A DNA stretch of 64,000 nt from Peribolospora baueri (taxonomy: Eukaryota > Basidiomycota > Peribolosporomycetes > Peribolosporales > Peribolosporaceae): contig JAMDHS010000054.1 of NCBI GenBank assembly GCA_029717555.1, forward strand, positions 1-64,000. Reading direction: 5' to 3'. The position numbers and the translations under genes were made by a program. This document shows, in pieces, positions 1-10,300 of the stretch. Position 1 is the stretch's first letter. Every line of letters starts with the position of its first letter. The notes below the pieces were generated by a model. That model did not search any database. It was given only the letters and a program-made list of their open reading frames with translations, and was not told the DNA's origin.

Positions 1-437
1 CCTTACCATCTCCATCTTTCCTCGACACAGGCACACGCCAGGATCGATCGCGCGTTCGAGAACACTGGAACAGAACATAAAAAGCAATATAACCCAAGAC
101 GACGGACGGAAACCCAAGACGACGGACGGACAGCGCGTCCCACGGACGTCTCGTCTCCGATACGATACGATACGATACGATACCTTATGATACGATACGA
201 CGGGGACGGACGTGCGTAGCACGAGAAGAGGAAAAAAAAAAGCCACAGAGAAAGCAGAAGAGCCTTTGAGCAGGAGCAGAAGCCTTACCATCTCCATCTT
301 TCCTCGACACAGGCACACGCCAGGATCGATCGCGCGTTCGAGAACACTGGAACAGAACATAAAAAGCAATATAACCCAAGACGACGGACGGAAACCCAAG
401 ACGACGGACAGCGCATCCCACGGACGTCTCGTCTCCG
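1..437. repeat. Two-copy direct repeat downstream of the HMG-box gene
   Basis: Bases 1 to about 159 and 283 to about 437 are nearly identical. Each copy starts CCTTACCATCTCC and ends GTCTCGTCTCCG, and the offset is 282 bases. Inside each copy a 20-base unit (AACCCAAGACGACGG...) is itself doubled; the second copy has lost four bases there. The spacer holds a (GATAC)n run at about 158-200 and an A-rich, AG-rich stretch. Because copy 1 begins at base 1, the true left edge of the duplication may lie outside the window. It sits in the 3' flank of the minus-strand HMG-box gene. No coding content is visible. Confidence 0.9.
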
Positions 438-630
438 CTATCCGTACCCCTTCCACAGGCTACGACGCTGCGAGCGGGAAGAATAGTAGCGGACCCCCTC
501 CTCGTCGCTGGGCACCGACGAAGAGCCCTTCGGTTTTGAAAACCCTCCCCGCCGTCTCCTTCGTCTCCGGCATTCGCCAGGCCGGGCAGCCCGGGGGAGG
601 TCCTACCGCGAGGGTGGTCGTCGCTCGCGG

Positions 631-3300
631 TCATGTCCGCCGCCTGCACGTCTCTACCGCCTCCTTCCGCGTCTCCGTCCCCGGCAAGGGCGACCAGACC
701 CTGCGAGCGAGCGGCATCGGCATCGGCATGGCCATGGACGCCGGTAGGGCTGCCATCCCGGCGCCCACATCCATGTCGAGTCCCCCTCCAACTCCGACCC
801 CGTCTAAAGGCAGCGAAAGGCCCACAGGCATGTCGCAGAAGAGCGCACGCGCCGAGCCCGACGGGGAAAGGAGCAGTTCCCCTCCCGCGGCGGCGGAATA
901 CGCCAGCGACCCGTCATCGCGCATGCCCGCATACGACCGCCGTTCCGGCGCACCGCCGCCGCCGCCGCCGTTGTCGTCGTCAGGGACAGGAACAGGATGG
1001 TCTCTGGTCGCGTGGACCTCTAAAAACGACCAATACTCGGCAAGGACCTCGGCGATCTGCTCCGGCGACATGGTCTCCATGTCCATCTTGCCAAAATGCA
1101 TGCCGACCAATGCCGTCGCCGCCGAGCGGTCCATCGCGGAGACGGGGGTGGAGATGGGGAATGGATTCGGGGCGAGAGCATAGAAAGAGTCTTGGCCTTG
1201 TTGGCCTTGGTGGGAGAGGGCGGAGTCGAAGAAGAAAGACTTGTCCGACGGCTGGTCCGGCTCGGGATCCGGGTCGATGTCCGCGCCTCCGCCGCCGTAC
1301 AACAATGACTGAGGCTCTTCGTCCTCCGCCTTCGGCTCTACGGTCGCAGTCCGTCCGTGGAAGGACGAGTGGAAGTGCTGTTCGGATGTGAGAGGGGAGG
1401 ACCAGGGTGCGCTCGGGGGCGGGGACGGAAGCAAGGGAATGGGGTGGTGGTGGACACCTGTGTCGGTGTATGCCCTAGCACGGAGCGGCCTTCGCCTGTC
1501 GACGCGGCCAACATGGTCCTCCCCCTCGTCCTCGCCGCCGCCGGCGATCCTGTTTTCGCCCATCCAAAGCGGCTGGGGCGCATTTCCGCCGGCGGCAGAG
1601 CCAAGAAGGCCCGAGCTAGAGCCCAAACCGACTGGAAAGGTGGCTGAGCCCTTGTTCGCGCTCGTGGTCGGTGAGGGCTGATAGATTCCAGCAGAGACGG
1701 GGACAGGGGCAGTGCGTCCTGCGGAGGACTTGCGAGTGCGAATAGGGCCGACGCTGGAGGATAACTGCGGCTGGGTGGGCGAAGCGGAGGAGAGACGCAT
1801 TCCGAAAAGGCCATGGGAGAGGGAGGGCTGTGGCGGTGGTGGTTGGGAACCGCTTGATGCAACCCTCTTCTTCTTCCTCCCTCTTACCTTCTTGCGCCTC
1901 GGCTTGTACTTGTATTCAGGGTACATGGCCCGGTCTGCGCGACGTCCGGCGTTCGAACGGCAGGATGAAAGAAGCGAAGAACGAGGAGCAAATGAGAAGA
2001 AAGGGAAAGGATAAGGATAAGGATAAGAACAAATAGGACGGAGACCGCGACGGACGAAGAGGTCCAACACGACACGATACGACACGACACGGCACGACAC
2101 GACGCGACACAACGCGACACGACGGAACCACTCACGCTCCTGCGCCTTGAGCTCGGCATACTCGTGATACTTCTTCCTGACATCGTCCGATTCTTTCCTC
2201 CACATTTCCGAGACGAGCTTGGAGATGTCAGCCTGTGGCGGCTTGCGGTTGTTGCCGAAAAGCTTCTCTCGGGTGATGGGGGAAATGGTCGAGCTGGGCG
2301 GCGAGGACGCTGTGGGGTTCGGTTTGCCGTCGTTGTTATTGACATCCCCGGCGTTGCCGTCGGCGTTACCGTCGGCGTTGGCGGCGCTGTTGGCGGTGGA
2401 GGGTGGGGATGTAAAGTTGGAGCCCTCGCCGTCGTTACCGCCCTGGGAGGAGGAAGAGGGCCCGGCAGAGGGTGGGGAGAGCTCGGAAGCGAGCGCGGCA
2501 TCGCTGTCGCCCGTGACTGCGGAGGCGTCCGTCGGCGCCTTGTCCTGCTCCTCGGAAAGGGATACGGCGGAACCGGCGCGAAGGCGCTTGAGAACATCGA
2601 TGCGGTATAGAATCCAAGCGTTCGGCGGGCGCGGGATGTCCTCCTCCGAGGGGTCCTCTTCCACTTGCTCGGTCTTGACGGCTGTGTCGGCAGCGGCAGA
2701 TGACATTTCCATGCTCATGCTGGGCGGCGGTGGAAGGTCGTGGAGCTGCCGTTGGAGGTTGTGGTAATGCATCGATGGCTGTGCGTTGTCCAACGGCGCC
2801 TCGGAAGCGGTCCACTGCATGTGCCGATACTGCTGGATGGGCCCATCAGCGGTCGTCGTTGCTGGGGGCCACGCGAAGCCAGCGGCGGGCATCATCGCAG
2901 CTCCGGGCGGACAGGGCAGGTGGACCTGTCCCTGGCCCTGACCGTGGATCTGGCCGGCGGGTGCATATAGGGCGGAGGGCGATCGCGAGCCAGAGGGTAG
3001 AGCGGGCGGACAAGGGTAGGTGGGGCCGAGGTATGGGTACGGGTATGGGTCGTACGGGTGCGGGTGGAAGGGAGAATAGGTGGGGTAGAGGGGGTTCTGA
3101 CCGGCGACGGCGTCCGTGTCAAGGCCTCGTCCTTCTGCGTCGTAGAGTCGCGCATCAAAGTAGCCTGCTGCGTCGTACACGCCGACGCCGATGCCGACGG
3201 GCAGAGGCGGTGGCTCTTGGGGCGGGCGGAGGAGAGAGGAATAAGAGTCGGTGGCGAGGGAGAGGGGCACATGGTCGGCGTTGAACGGTGGTGGCCGCAT
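631..3300 (-). CDS. HMG-box transcription factor (MATA_HMG-box type)
   Basis: Likely nuclear DNA-binding regulator. Two exons, 3300-2136 and 1934-631, give 822 residues. The 201-nt intron (GTGAGT...GCGCAG) splits the HMG box; it is a multiple of three and has no stop, so an unspliced reading also stays open. The box starts RPPNAWILYR at about residue 224 and resumes RKPPQADISKLVSEMW near residue 345; splicing restores AQEHRAMYPEYKYKPRRKK. About 100 Ser/Asn/Asp-rich residues separate the two parts, which is unusual. The N-terminus is Pro/Tyr-rich and the long C-terminus is low in complexity with acidic and Gly-rich tracts. Start: first ATG of the open frame. Fungal relatives include mating and pheromone-response HMG factors, but nothing here proves a mating role. 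Confidence 0.85.
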   Translation of the reverse strand: MRPPPFNADHVPLSLATDSYSSLLRPPQEPPPLPVGIGVGVYDAAGYFDARLYDAEGRGLDTDAVAGQNPLYPTYSPFHPHPYDPYPYPYLGPTYPCPPALPSGSRSPSALYAPAGQIHGQGQGQVHLPCPPGAAMMPAAGFAWPPATTTADGPIQQYRHMQWTASEAPLDNAQPSMHYHNLQRQLHDLPPPPSMSMEMSSAAADTAVKTEQVEEDPSEEDIPRPPNAWILYRIDVLKRLRAGSAVSLSEEQDKAPTDASAVTGDSDAALASELSPPSAGPSSSSQGGNDGEGSNFTSPPSTANSAANADGNADGNAGDVNNNDGKPNPTASSPPSSTISPITREKLFGNNRKPPQADISKLVSEMWRKESDDVRKKYHEYAELKAQEREWFRRVALCRVVSCRVVSYRVVLDLFVRRGLRPICSYPYPYPFPFFSFAPRSSLLSSCRSNAGRRADRAMYPEYKYKPRRKKVRGRKKKRVASSGSQPPPPQPSLSHGLFGMRLSSASPTQPQLSSSVGPIRTRKSSAGRTAPVPVSAGIYQPSPTTSANKGSATFPVGLGSSSGLLGSAAGGNAPQPLWMGENRIAGGGEDEGEDHVGRVDRRRPLRARAYTDTGVHHHPIPLLPSPPPSAPWSSPLTSEQHFHSSFHGRTATVEPKAEDEEPQSLLYGGGGADIDPDPEPDQPSDKSFFFDSALSHQGQQGQDSFYALAPNPFPISTPVSAMDRSAATALVGMHFGKMDMETMSPEQIAEVLAEYWSFLEVHATRDHPVPVPDDDNGGGGGGAPERRSYAGMRDDGSLAYSAAAGGELLLSPSGSARALFCDMPVGLSLPLDGVGVGGGLDMDVGAGMAALPASMAMPMPMPLARRVWSPLPGTETRKEAVETCRRRT
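2068..2124. repeat. Degenerate (CGACA)n microsatellite inside the HMG-gene intron
   Basis: Imperfect tandem pentamers (ACGACACGATACGACACG and variants) fill the donor-proximal third of the HMG-gene intron. A short (GGATAA)3 run lies nearer the acceptor at about 2009-2027. Slippage by whole 5-mers would change intron length but not the exons. Confidence 0.8.
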
Positions 3301-6300
3301 AGCTGGCCGGCGGGTAATATCTGTTGGAGAGGGAGGGGGGGAGGGGGCGGAGGAGGAGTAAGATAGGAGGAGGACAAAAGGGCGTATGGAGAAGAGGAGA
3401 GCTGCGAGGTCGGGGTATTGAGTGTGTCAGGAGTTATTGTACACGACAGAGATGAAAGAGGATGGGCGGCAGGGTTGTGGTGTTAGTGGAGGAGGAGGAA
3501 AAGAGTAGAGGAGGGGATGAGGAGGTGAAGGTGGTGGTGGGAGGAGAAGAAGCGAAGGGGAGCGTGTGGGGGAGAAACGAGGCGGGAAGGAGTGAGTGGA
3601 AGGAGAAAAGGGTGAAGGTGAGCATGGTGGGGGGAAAGGGACAAACGAGGGCGAGGACAAACGAGGAGGAGGACAAACGAGGACAATAATAAGGAGAGGA
3701 AAGGACTGGCTGGGTGGTGGACGTGAGAGGGTTGGAGGGAAGCAAGCTTATTGTTCTGGAGCGAGGAGCGAGGCGAGCCGGGCAGCACGGCCGGGTTGTA
3801 GGTTGGTTGGTTGGTTGGTTGGTCGGTTGGTTGGTTCGATTGGTTGTTGTTGTTTCGTCGTGGTCCGTGCTGTGCGTGCTGCCGGTGCTTCCGGTGGTGT
3901 CGCTGCTGGTGTCGTCGCTGGCGTCGTCGTCGTTCCTGTCATCCGCCGATGCGTGGGCCACTGACGGCTCTGCCGCCGGTCGTGCCTTCTCCCTCGAGCT
4001 GAGCAACGACAGGACGGGCAGACTGGTGAGGGAGTTTGAGCTGCCGTGATAGAGCCGGGCCCTTAAGACCTTCAATATGATTTCTCGATGTCGGGATCGT
4101 TCTGAAGGCTGGTTACCGAGAAGGAAGGCTGCAGGCCTACGAATACACACCGGACGACAGTGAGAGCGTCGAGGGGTTCGACGACTTCCTCGATGAGTTC
4201 GTGCGCTTCATGACCCGAGGCGTTGTTGTTGTCGTTGTTGTTTAGAGAGGCCCGTGCCATGGTTGAGCTCGGAGGAAGGTTAGGTGTGCAGTCGGTGTGC
4301 GTGCATGCGTCGTCACGCGTCCACGTCGAGCGGACGATGGATGGGTTGGTCGAGCCAGTCGGTTTATTTCGGCCCTCCCTCGCGTGCCCGCGTGGAGGCG
4401 AGGCGAGGAGAGGAGAGGAAGGAGGTCGAATGCGGCGGCGGAGACGAAACGGAGAGCGACGCAGGCCGACGCAGCCCAACGCAGGCCCAAACGCAGGCCC
4501 AGACACGGACACGAGATAGAGAAAGAGACAAAGAACAAGAGAAAGAGAAGAAAAAGAAAAAGAGAGACACAGACGCAGACAGGCCAAACAGACGAACGCG
4601 TGCCGCGCGCGGAGAAAGGCCGCGGCGAATTTTTCTTTTCTTCCTCGACCCACACACGTAACCTGCCGAAAGGAGGGGGCGGAGCGACGAAGGCGGGCGA
4701 AGCCTGTCGAGGGTCGAGGTCGAGGTCGAGGCGGAGACGTCCGTCCATCGACGTCCGACGACGATGTCCGAGTCCGGTTTCACCGACTGCTCGCTCGCTC
4801 GCCTTCCGTCCCCGCGGCGCATCGCATCGCATCGCATCGCATCCACCTCGGCGGACGTCGTTATGCGCGTTCAGGCCAAGGCCAGGCCGAAACACGCTCC
4901 TATCTTTGCTCTCGCCTGCGCCGGGCCGGCGAAAGAGAGAGAAAGAAAGGAAAGAAAAAAGGAAAGGAGAGCGGACGAGCGACGGGTGGCCGTCGAGGCG
5001 GGAGATGCATCGGACGACGCATCGTAAGCCTGGGAGAGCATGTGTCCATCACATAGCGTCCGCCAGCGAGCGAGCGAGCGAGAAAGCGAGGAAAGAAAGA
5101 TAGAAAGAAAAGAAAAGACGCCATTTCATGTACGGCCTGATCGTGTGCATCGACGGCGGCGAGTCGACGGCGGCGACGGCGACGATAACCCGTCTCGTCG
5201 TTCGTCCCCCGGTCCGACCGAGTCCCATATGGACCCCCCCCGCCGGCCTTGACGTGCAGCACCCGACCCACGTCGTACGTCGTACGTACGCTCGCGTCTG
5301 CGATGCGAAAGCGAGAGATAGGATGGGATGGGATGGGATGGGAACGGACGGGATGGGATAGGACGCAAATGTAAATGAAACGGAAGGAAATAACAGAAAC
5401 GATTACATCGGATAAAATTTAAACAAACTATGAAAAAGCCCCTAGTCCGTTCCGCCCGTTCGCTCTGTCGCTCCGTCTGTGCATCGTTTAGCGACCTGGC
5501 TAGCTGGCTAGATCAGGTGTACGAACGCAGAGAAGCGTAGGCGCGAGCCAGCCACACACACACACACACACAGACGCCGCCGTCGCTCGTCCCACAGTAC
5601 GTGTACGCGTCCGACGACGTATGCAAGTACGAATGTTGTGCGTACGTACGTATACCCCTCGTACGTACGTATGCACCTCGTCTACGCCAGACCAAGTCGA
5701 GAGGTGTGCGGCGTCTCGCCACTACGTCCCGGTGACGTCGGCGCCATGTCGTGTTCGCGTCGTGTCACGCGGCGGCCCACGAGGGACGGCCGACGTCCGT
5801 CCGGGCGGTCGAGCGGGGTATTCGGTCCGACCGACGGCGCGCAGCAAGCACGCAGCACAACACGTATATTTTTCGCACCTCCACTTCCACGTCCACGTCC
5901 ACTCGATTCGACTCGACTCGACTCGTGGACCATCCCCTCCTGCAGTCCATATCCACATATGCAACCCCAGACTGCTAACGTACGACCCTCGTTAGCGCCC
6001 CCGCCCCCGCCTCGGCTCGTATCGTGTCGTATCGTATCGTATCGTATTGTACCGTGTCGTACCCTTCCCTACCATCTCCCATTCCGTCTTCCGTCTTCTG
6101 TAGGCACGACCGACGCACTGCACACCGCACAGCGTGGGTCGAGCATTGCACCCGCCGCATTTGCCGCCTCCTTTCTTCTTTTCTCCGTTCCGAGTTGAAT
6201 GGAGTCGAGTCCAGTCCAGTCGTTCGTTCGTTCGTGTATGGGATGGGATGGATGTCCACCACCGCGTTCACCGCGTCCACCGCGCCTCGCAGCGCCGAGA

Positions 6301-7374
6301 CACATCCACCGACGAGACACGTCTCCTCTCACGCGATCCAACTTTGATCGAGTCCCGTGCTCACGTCGCCTTGTGTCGCCTTGTTTCGCCGATCAGGCCC
6401 CTCATCCTCGTTCCTTTGTCCCGCTTCCATCCACACCGTCTGCCCGGCGGTCCATCCATCCCCCACACGCCCCGCTCGTTCGTTGAAGCCATCTATCTGC
6501 ACCCCCATCTCATCGTCGGAACGGAGCCGCGCGCGCAGTTCCTCGCTCGACCATCTTCGACGACAGCCACCCACTCATGCGCCCCGACGTGCGACCATGT
6601 GGTCCTTGGTCGCCATCCATCATCCCCGCCTTCATGCCCGACGCGCATCAGCCATCCGCAGTCGCTCGTCTTGTCTTGTCACCGACGTACCAAATGCCGT
6701 GCCCGTGCATCCCCGTCCGTCCGTGCCTAGCGTCAGGCCCAGGTCCCCGTCGACCCTTCTGACCGCCACCCCACTTTAGAACCCGCGCCCACCACCCACC
6801 ACCAACCCCCAACCCCGCCGCTTCGTCCCACCCACCACTCGCCTCCGCGCGCGAAACAAACAATCCCCCGTGTTCGTTCGTATCTCCTCTCCACACAGGT
6901 ACACGCACGACTTGACTTGACTTGACTTGACTTGACACAACGTGATCCATCTTCTCAAGACTACGTCCACGTCCGCACGGACGTTCTCTGTCTCTCTCTC
7001 TCTTCCTCCCCATGCTGATCCTCATGCTCATGCTCATGCTGATTCGATAGGACAGGATCGCGTCGCATCGCGTCGAGTCCAGTCGGTTGTCCGCCCATCT
7101 GCCATGGGGAGCCAAGGGGTACGGTGCGCGCTTGCCGACGTTGTCGATAGACAGGAGATCGTAAACAGATCGACGGATGGATGGACGCATGCTTCTTCCA
7201 ATCCCCTTCCCCAAAGGCAACCAGGTGATTCTGATTCGATTCGAGTCCCCAACATCGCCCAAGTCTTTTCTCTTCTTCAGCTCGGCCTAGCAGCGCATCC
7301 AGCAAAGCCAACACCCCAAGGAGAGGCGGTCCACGTGGGTCCGCCGGGGCACCTTCCCATCCGCCGTCACGCCA
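3301..7374. other. Gene-poor 4-kb region between the HMG gene and the Rad5-like gene
   Basis: I find no convincing conserved gene here. It should hold the 5' leader and promoter of the HMG gene and the 3' flank of the Rad5-like gene. About 3440-3720 is purine-rich on the plus strand, so pyrimidine-rich in the HMG gene's sense, as in many fungal leaders. Short tandem repeats are dense: TTGG-type at about 3802-3845, GCATC at about 4817-4845, GGGAT at about 5318-5345, CA at about 5550-5571, TCGAC at about 5908-5925, GTATC at about 6018-6050, TTCG at about 6219-6235 and ACTTG at about 6908-6935. Long open frames are Arg-, Ser- or Pro-rich and overlap on both strands, as expected for GC-rich non-coding DNA. 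Confidence 0.6.
4072..4260 (-). CDS. Possible small protein or exon, unrecognised (62 aa)
   Basis: An open frame from an ATG at 4260 reads MARASLNNNDNNNASGHEAH, followed by an acidic, amphipathic stretch (LIEEVVEPLDALTVVR), and stops at 4072. Unlike its neighbours it is not dominated by Arg, Ser or Pro. It could be a small gene, a leader-encoded peptide upstream of the HMG gene, or chance. A possible donor (CG then GTGTGT) follows LTVV, so it might also be a first exon. I recognise no family. Confidence 0.22.
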   Translation of the reverse strand: MARASLNNNDNNNASGHEAHELIEEVVEPLDALTVVRCVFVGLQPSFSVTSLQNDPDIEKSY

Positions 7375-10300
7375 TCAAGTCGGAACGCCCACGCGAGACG
7401 AAGACGGCCCCGCCGTCGTACCACCACCATCGCTTCCTCCAAGGTCAAAGATCTCCACCAGATCTCGCAACCTTCCCACGGCCGGCCGGCCAGCGAGCGC
7501 CCGACGACGTCCACAAAGTCGTATGAGCTAGCGCCCACTGGAGGAAGCCGTCGATGCTCTCGCTCGCTCACCTCGTCTCCCTCTTCTCCCTCGCCCGCTC
7601 CGCCGCCGTTCCGCGGTGCTTGATGCCCGCGAAAGCTTGTCGAACTAGCTCCTCCTTCCTCGCTTGGATGTCCAGCACCTTTTCTTCGATCGTGTCCTCT
7701 GCCCCAGGGCATACAAAAAAGGGCGCCCGGATTAGAGCAAGCAGTCGAAAAGGAAGGCCGGGGACGGACCGGTCTCACTCACCTCCGACCATTTGAAACA
7801 CTTTTACGCCACGCGTTTGCCCCAATCTAGTTCGTCCCCGTCCAGTCAGCACAACCGTCGCTCGGCCAGCAGTCGTTCCGTCACTCGGGCTCACCGATGG
7901 ACGCGGTTCAACGCTGGCATTCCGACCAAGGAACAGAAAAAGGGTCAGTCAGCTCGGATCGTAGAAGCCAAACGCGACCTTTGCTCACCTTGATCTTCGA
8001 TTTGGCTTTGCCTGTTTCAAGGGGGCATCAGCGGCAGAAAGGACACTCGGTCAAAACGCATTTCAAGGAGCTCACATCGACATCCGAAGACGTACCACCA
8101 AGGATCTCGAGGACGGCAAAAAGTCACAGAATCAAGAGGATGAGCGCCTGCGAAGCGAACGGGTGATGAATAGAAGGCAGCCATACCCATCAAAAATACC
8201 TGCGAGGCCGCGGTGAGCTTCGGAAGCACAACGTCGGTGGCGGGCAAGCACATTAGCGTACGCCCTATTCCCATTCCAAACAACCACCAAGCGACGGCTC
8301 ACGTTCAGACCCAGTGCACCGCTGCAATGTCGGAGCAATATTATGGCACCGACGATCTCAATGAGTGCCATGCCGGATACACAACAGCCCGACGGCAATC
8401 TGACACTCACGTCTGTATCGAAATCAGCAGCACCTTTGGCCCTCCATCTCCCGCCTTCCCCTTCCCCTTCCCCTTGCCTCTGACCTCACCCACACCTGAA
8501 GAAGACCCGACGAAACGCTGCAAGGCCTCCTCCCGTCTCGCTTTGCTCATGCTCCCATCGAATCGAAGCGTCTCTATGCCTTGCGTCCGCAGTGCCGCCT
8601 CAATCTTGGAGAGAAACTGGACAAAATTGCTGAAGCTGTTCTCGTTGTCGCGGTCTGTACGTCAGTCAGCCGAAGACGACCCATCCAGACGCGGACGCGG
8701 ATACCCTTCTACGAACACTCACACTAACGACTTCACCTCGGCGTCCGAGCGTTCCGTAGCTTTTAAAAAGCGGATGAGCTCAGCGATCTTTGCAGACTGG
8801 GAAGCGTATGATTCCCGAGAAACTCTGTTTTCCGCCTCTTCACCCGTTTCGCTGCCGTCGTCGTCGGCTTTTCTTCCCTCGTTGGGTGAGAGAGGCGCGG
8901 GGCTTATTAACGAACTCGCAGATAGACGTCGGCGATCCATAGGGCACTTGGAGACGATGAGAAGCAAGCATGTGAGCCGGTGAACGTGCATACCAGCAGA
9001 CTCTTTGTCCTCAGCCTCCGTACACACCATCGACTGGACGCGGATCACTTCCTCGATACAGGCGCGGCAGAACGTGTGAGCGCAGACGGTGATGACCTGG
9101 TGAAAAGTGCGCAGCAAAATGAGCACGGAGGATCCTGGTGGATCAAGCGGAAAACTCGTCCTGAATTGGAACTCACGGGCTCCTTCAGAGCGTCGATACA
9201 TATAGGGCACTCCTCGCCCATCTGTTCGCATGATCAAAGCAAAGCAAAAAATCGCTATCAATAGACGGGCGCGCCTAAACGTCGAGCCCGAACCCGAGCT
9301 CACCTCAATAACTCCATTCAACATCTCTCGAAGTCCTGCAAGCTTCTTGGGATCGATCTGCGAAGAAGCGTCCGCCTCCAAACGGCGCTCATCTTTGTGC
9401 TCAATCTTCAGTCTTGCCTCCCGGATCGTTTGCACAAAGTTCGGAGGGCACAGGTCCCGGTGGCTGTATCGTGGAGGATAGAGGAGTCAGTGACGGAGAA
9501 GCGTGTCGATGAGAGCGCCTCCTCAACATCATGTGCTCACCAGGCGATTTGCCTGAGCCTGATGGTTCAGTTGGGGAGATAGCAACCACGACCGGGACGT
9601 AAGCGCTCGAGCATTGTCAACGAAGAGGGACATGCCCGTCGTGCGTGGCTTCACCTGGACAAGAACATCAGCACGTTCATGTACTGCGCCGACAGCGTTC
9701 CACTCTGAACATACGCCAACAAAGTCTTCTTCATCTCCAAAGTCACCCCGTCGTAGATGGCCCGGGTCTTTGCGTCCAATGGCACCTTGTGCAGGTAGAA
9801 GCTAACAGAGGGAAGATAGACGAGGGGACGCCCATCAGGGGTGGTCATGTTCTTGGTGCGGCGTAGGACGATGGCCGTGACGATTGCCTGTGCAGGGTGA
9901 GCAGCAACATGGTGTGGTTCACAACAAATTTTCACAAAAGGCGAGAGCGACGCATTCAGTGAGACGGACGGAAACCCGGCCGAACTAACCTTCAAGATAC
10001 GCGCGCCCTCCACATCTCCAGCTTTGACCGGCCGCTCGATGAAACGGGACCAGTTTGTCTCGTCTCCCAGCGGCTGCATGCGCAAGAACTTGCACAGGGC
10101 ACCCAGGTCCTTTGTTCCGTTCACGATCGGCGTCCTGGCGGGACGAGGAAATAGGTATCAAGGCATTCATCTCCGCACGCAGACCCCGGCTCATAACACT
10201 GCACAGGTATACAAAACGCACCCAGTGACGACCCATCTCCGCTCCGCTTGCAGCATGCAGCACGCTTTTGACGTCTTTGTCTTGCTGTTGCGCTATAGTG

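Noticed and set aside
212-1391. Long plus-strand open frames opposite the HMG gene
   Set aside because: They are antisense shadows of a GC-rich coding region, with Pro/Arg/Ser-dominated products and no domain.
3434-4150. 238-residue minus-strand frame with Asp/Thr/Asn runs
   Set aside because: Its length comes from a TTGG-type microsatellite and pyrimidine-rich leader sequence; there is no family match and no exon logic.
4242-4895. Overlapping Arg- and Ser-rich frames on both strands
   Set aside because: Several frames are open at once over simple repeats, which is typical of non-coding GC-rich DNA.
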